DNA of 64,000 bases from Natrinema halophilum (lineage in GTDB: Archaea; Halobacteriota; Halobacteria; Halobacteriales; Natrialbaceae), in assembly GCF_013402815.2 (NCBI RefSeq), contig NZ_CP058601.1:620001-684000 (forward strand). The letters are read 5' to 3'. The translations under genes and the position numbers were made by a program. Below are positions 61,787 to 64,000 of the stretch, one piece after another; the first letter of the stretch is position 1; each line of letters starts with the position of its first letter. Below the pieces are notes generated by a model. It searched no databases and was not told the origin of the DNA. It was given only the letters and a program-made list of their open reading frames with translations.

Positions 61787-63370
61787 TTAGGAGTCTTCCG
61801 AGAGCGCTTGCCACGACAACCGCGGGGTCCGCGCGGCGCTAGTCTGATCGATCCGGCGAGCGGTGGTCCGCTCCGGCGCGCTCTTGAGCGTCTCGTCGGC
61901 TTCGTCTTTCACAGCGTTGAACGCGGCTGCGAGACGGTCGAGCGTCGCTTTGCTTTCGACTTCCGTCGGTTCGGTCATCAGGGCCTCGGGGACGATCTCG
62001 GGCCATTTCGTCGTCGGCGGGTGGACGCCATAATCGAGCATTCGTTTCGCGACGTCGGCGGCGTCCTGCTCGCCGGCGCTAGCGACGAACTCGTGGTGGA
62101 ACGGGCCGTACGGGATGTCGTAATCGATCTGTTCCGCGAGGTAGTTCGCGTTCAGGACGGCGGAGGCACTTGCGTCCGCGAGTCCGCCGTCACCGAGACG
62201 GGCGATGTACGCGAACGTTTTGAGCAGTACCAGCCAGTTGCCGTGGAAGCCGTGGACGTTACCGATAGTTCGGTCGGGATCGACTCGCTCGTAGACCTGC
62301 TCATCCGATCGGGAGCTTCCGTTGCGCTCGCGGACGGTCGGTGCGGGAAGAAACGGCGCCAGTTCTTCGACGACGCCGACCGGACCCGCGCCCGGTCCGC
62401 CGCCGCCGTGGGGGGTCGCAAACGTTTTGTGAACGTTGTAGTGCATCACGTCGAAACCCATATCTCCGGGGCGTGCGCGACCGAGTAGGGCGTTCAGGTT
62501 TGCCCCGTCGTAATACAGCAATCCGCCGGCGTCGTGGACCATCGCCGCGATCGTTTCGATGTCGCGCTCGAACAGGCCGAGCGTGTTCGGGTTGGTCAGC
62601 ATGAGCGCCGCGGTATTGTCCGATAACGCGGCCTCGAGCGCCTCGAGGTCGACCCGCCCCTCGTCGTCGCTGGGCAGGGAGACGACGTCGTAGCCGCCGA
62701 GTGCGGCGCTCGCAAAGTTCGTACCGTGGGCGCTTTCGGGGACGATGACCTCGTCTCGATGGCCCTCTCCGTTGTGCTGGTGATAGGCTGTGGCAACGCG
62801 AATTCCGACGAACTCGCCCGCCGCGCCGGCGGGCGGCTGAAGCGTCACTGCGTCCATCCCGCCGATACGGGCGAGGTAGTCCTGTAGGCGATAGAGGACT
62901 TCGAGGGTGCCCTGGATCGATTCGTCGGGCCGATCGGGATGAACGGCCGCGGACGGGAGTGCTGCCACGTCCTCCGTAAACTTCGGGTTGTACTTCATCG
63001 TACAGGAACCAAGCGGATACGGACCGCTGTCGATCCCGTAGGTCATCTGGGAGAGCCGCGTGTAGTGACGAGCGAGTTCGGGTTCGGAAAGCTCCGGAAG
63101 CTCGAGGGAATCACGCGTCAGGTCGTCCGGCAACGGCGAGCCGCCGCTGGTGGCGTTCACGTTGGCGGTACCGTTTTCGGCGGTCTCTTCGACGTCAGCG
63201 TGACCGGTTTTCTGCCCGGCCCCGCCACCGTCGTCCGCAACCCGTTCGATCTCGATCCGCGTCAGGTCTTTCTCCGAGAGCAGGGGTTCGTACTCGCCGT
63301 TTTCGATGTACCGGGCCTGATCGTATCGCGATTGCGACGCAACGCGTTCAGGCGACCGGTCGTCGGTCAT
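61787..63370 (-). CDS. gcvPB: Glycine decarboxylase subunit 2
   Basis: 527 residues. [13 protein letters not shown] is the hallmark of the beta subunit. PLP lysine in [40 protein letters not shown] is also typical. It decarboxylates glycine with the subunit 1 encoded just upstream, feeding the H and T proteins. Start overlaps the preceding stop by four bases. A low-complexity insert (residues 55-80) is unusual. Confidence 0.92.
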   Translation of the reverse strand: MTDDRSPERVASQSRYDQARYIENGEYEPLLSEKDLTRIEIERVADDGGGAGQKTGHADVEETAENGTANVNATSGGSPLPDDLTRDSLELPELSEPELARHYTRLSQMTYGIDSGPYPLGSCTMKYNPKFTEDVAALPSAAVHPDRPDESIQGTLEVLYRLQDYLARIGGMDAVTLQPPAGAAGEFVGIRVATAYHQHNGEGHRDEVIVPESAHGTNFASAALGGYDVVSLPSDDEGRVDLEALEAALSDNTAALMLTNPNTLGLFERDIETIAAMVHDAGGLLYYDGANLNALLGRARPGDMGFDVMHYNVHKTFATPHGGGGPGAGPVGVVEELAPFLPAPTVRERNGSSRSDEQVYERVDPDRTIGNVHGFHGNWLVLLKTFAYIARLGDGGLADASASAVLNANYLAEQIDYDIPYGPFHHEFVASAGEQDAADVAKRMLDYGVHPPTTKWPEIVPEALMTEPTEVESKATLDRLAAAFNAVKDEADETLKSAPERTTARRIDQTSAARTPRLSWQALSEDS

Positions 63371-64000
63371 CGGACCACCTCCTCGAAGATAGCGACGAAT
63401 CGGTCGAGTCGCTCATCGGAAACGCCGGCTACACAGACCTGGATCTCGTGGTCGCCGACGACGTGTACTGCGAAGCCGTGGCGTTCGATGTCGCCGGCGA
63501 CGGCTCGCGCGGGCTGGTCGACGTGAACCACGAACTCGCGAAAGTGGCGCCGATCGTGAACTGGGGCGTGGACGCCGATCAGATCGTCGAGTCGCTCAGC
63601 CAAGCCTTCCGCTCGTTCGACGCCGCGTTTTGCGAGATCGACCATTCCACTCGGTCCGAGAACTGCGGCGTGCATCGCTGTTCGGAGCGCAACCCAGGCC
63701 TGATTCGTACAGATATTGCTCGTGGCGCGTTCGCGTCGGATGTGCTGTTCACGCGTTTGTAGCGTCAGCGTGAACGCGCGCCTGTCCGTCGCGTCTTCGC
63801 TTGCACCGACCAATCGACCTGGGGTTTGCCGGAGGTACCGTTCTCGAGTCGCAAACAGGCCAAGCCCCATTCCATAACTCGTCGGGAGACCGAGGACGCT
63901 TGCGTCGCCGACGACGACGTCGACACCAACGTCAGCGGGCCGCTGGAGCAGCGAGAGTGCGATGGGGTCCGTTCCGAGCGCGAAGAGGGCATCGTTGGCA
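63367..64000 (-). CDS. gcvPA: Glycine decarboxylase subunit 1 (5' part missing)
   Basis: C-terminal 210 residues; the start lies beyond position 64000. [40 protein letters not shown] and [20 protein letters not shown] are typical of the alpha subunit. Operon order gcvPA then gcvPB, with four-base overlap. Heterodimeric glycine cleavage P-protein. Confidence 0.92.
   Translation of the reverse strand, partial: ANDALFALGTDPIALSLLQRPADVGVDVVVGDASVLGLPTSYGMGLGLFATRERYLRQTPGRLVGASEDATDRRAFTLTLQTREQHIRRERATSNICTNQAWVALRTAMHAAVLGPSGMVDLAKRGVERAEGLAERLDDLIGVHAPVHDRRHFREFVVHVDQPARAVAGDIERHGFAVHVVGDHEIQVCVAGVSDERLDRFVAIFEEVVR

Noticed and set aside
1-64000. CRISPR arrays, rRNA genes, transposases
   Set aside because: Looked for repeat-spacer patterns, rRNA sequence and DDE or IS200-type motifs in all frames; none seen. 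The two tandem arrays have no spacers.

Overview
The window is haloarchaeal DNA, probably Natrialbales-like. The signs are acidic high-GC proteins, a transcription factor B paralogue, HalOD1-type proteins, a PGF-CTERM surface glycoprotein, an intron-containing elongator tRNA-Met and short TATA-like promoters close to start codons.

Positions 1 to about 41,084 belong to a head-tail (siphovirus-like, HK97-type) provirus whose right edge abuts the 3' end of tRNA-Met at 41,085-41,235. No second copy of the tRNA 3' end and no integrase are visible, so the left end probably lies outside the window. Nearly all viral genes are on the minus strand and read leftward from the tRNA, with many 4-10 bp start/stop overlaps. 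In transcription order they are: an early block (zinc microproteins, a coiled-coil protein, an MCM helicase at 39,743-37,644, a DUF6884-like protein and many small zinc-ribbon and winged-helix proteins, 40,952-34,013); two small membrane proteins (holin candidates); packaging and head genes (TerS, TerL, a portal with a C-terminal KTSC domain, a protease-scaffold fusion, major capsid, decoration protein, 33,215-24,281); neck and tail genes (tail tube, tail chaperone with a likely -1 frameshift extension, tape measure, tip proteins, a glycine-rich/FnIII adhesin and a large FnIII hub protein, 24,279-12,831). A Tat lipoprotein gene sits in the tail module on the opposite strand.

Positions 12,830-1 are a mixed accessory, replication and control region: a RadA-like protein without a P-loop plus a small partner, an AT-rich island with a HalOD1 and a winged-helix gene and a large hairpin, a divergent control region in front of a winged-helix/coiled-coil protein and a J-domain-like protein, a block of small genes including a SWIM protein, an antitoxin/PIN pair, an Orc1/Cdc6 initiator, two divergent ribbon-helix-helix genes, and a further operon of small genes. 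A 25-bp element is shared by the promoters of the Orc1/Cdc6 gene and the last small-gene operon.

Positions 41,236-64,000 are chromosomal: a PH-like two-domain protein, a zinc-ribbon protein, TFB and a winged-helix gene, a two-domain multicopper oxidase, two aldehyde dehydrogenases each with a tandem repeat about 330 bp upstream, a uracil-DNA glycosylase family protein, a DUF457 membrane protein, heme A synthase, a PGF-CTERM surface glycoprotein, an Lrp/AsnC regulator, a HalOD1 plus zinc-finger pair, an MFS exporter, a DUF2270 protein, tRNA-Val(CAC), a PduO-type cobalamin adenosyltransferase, and glycine decarboxylase subunits 2 and 1 (the latter cut by the window edge).
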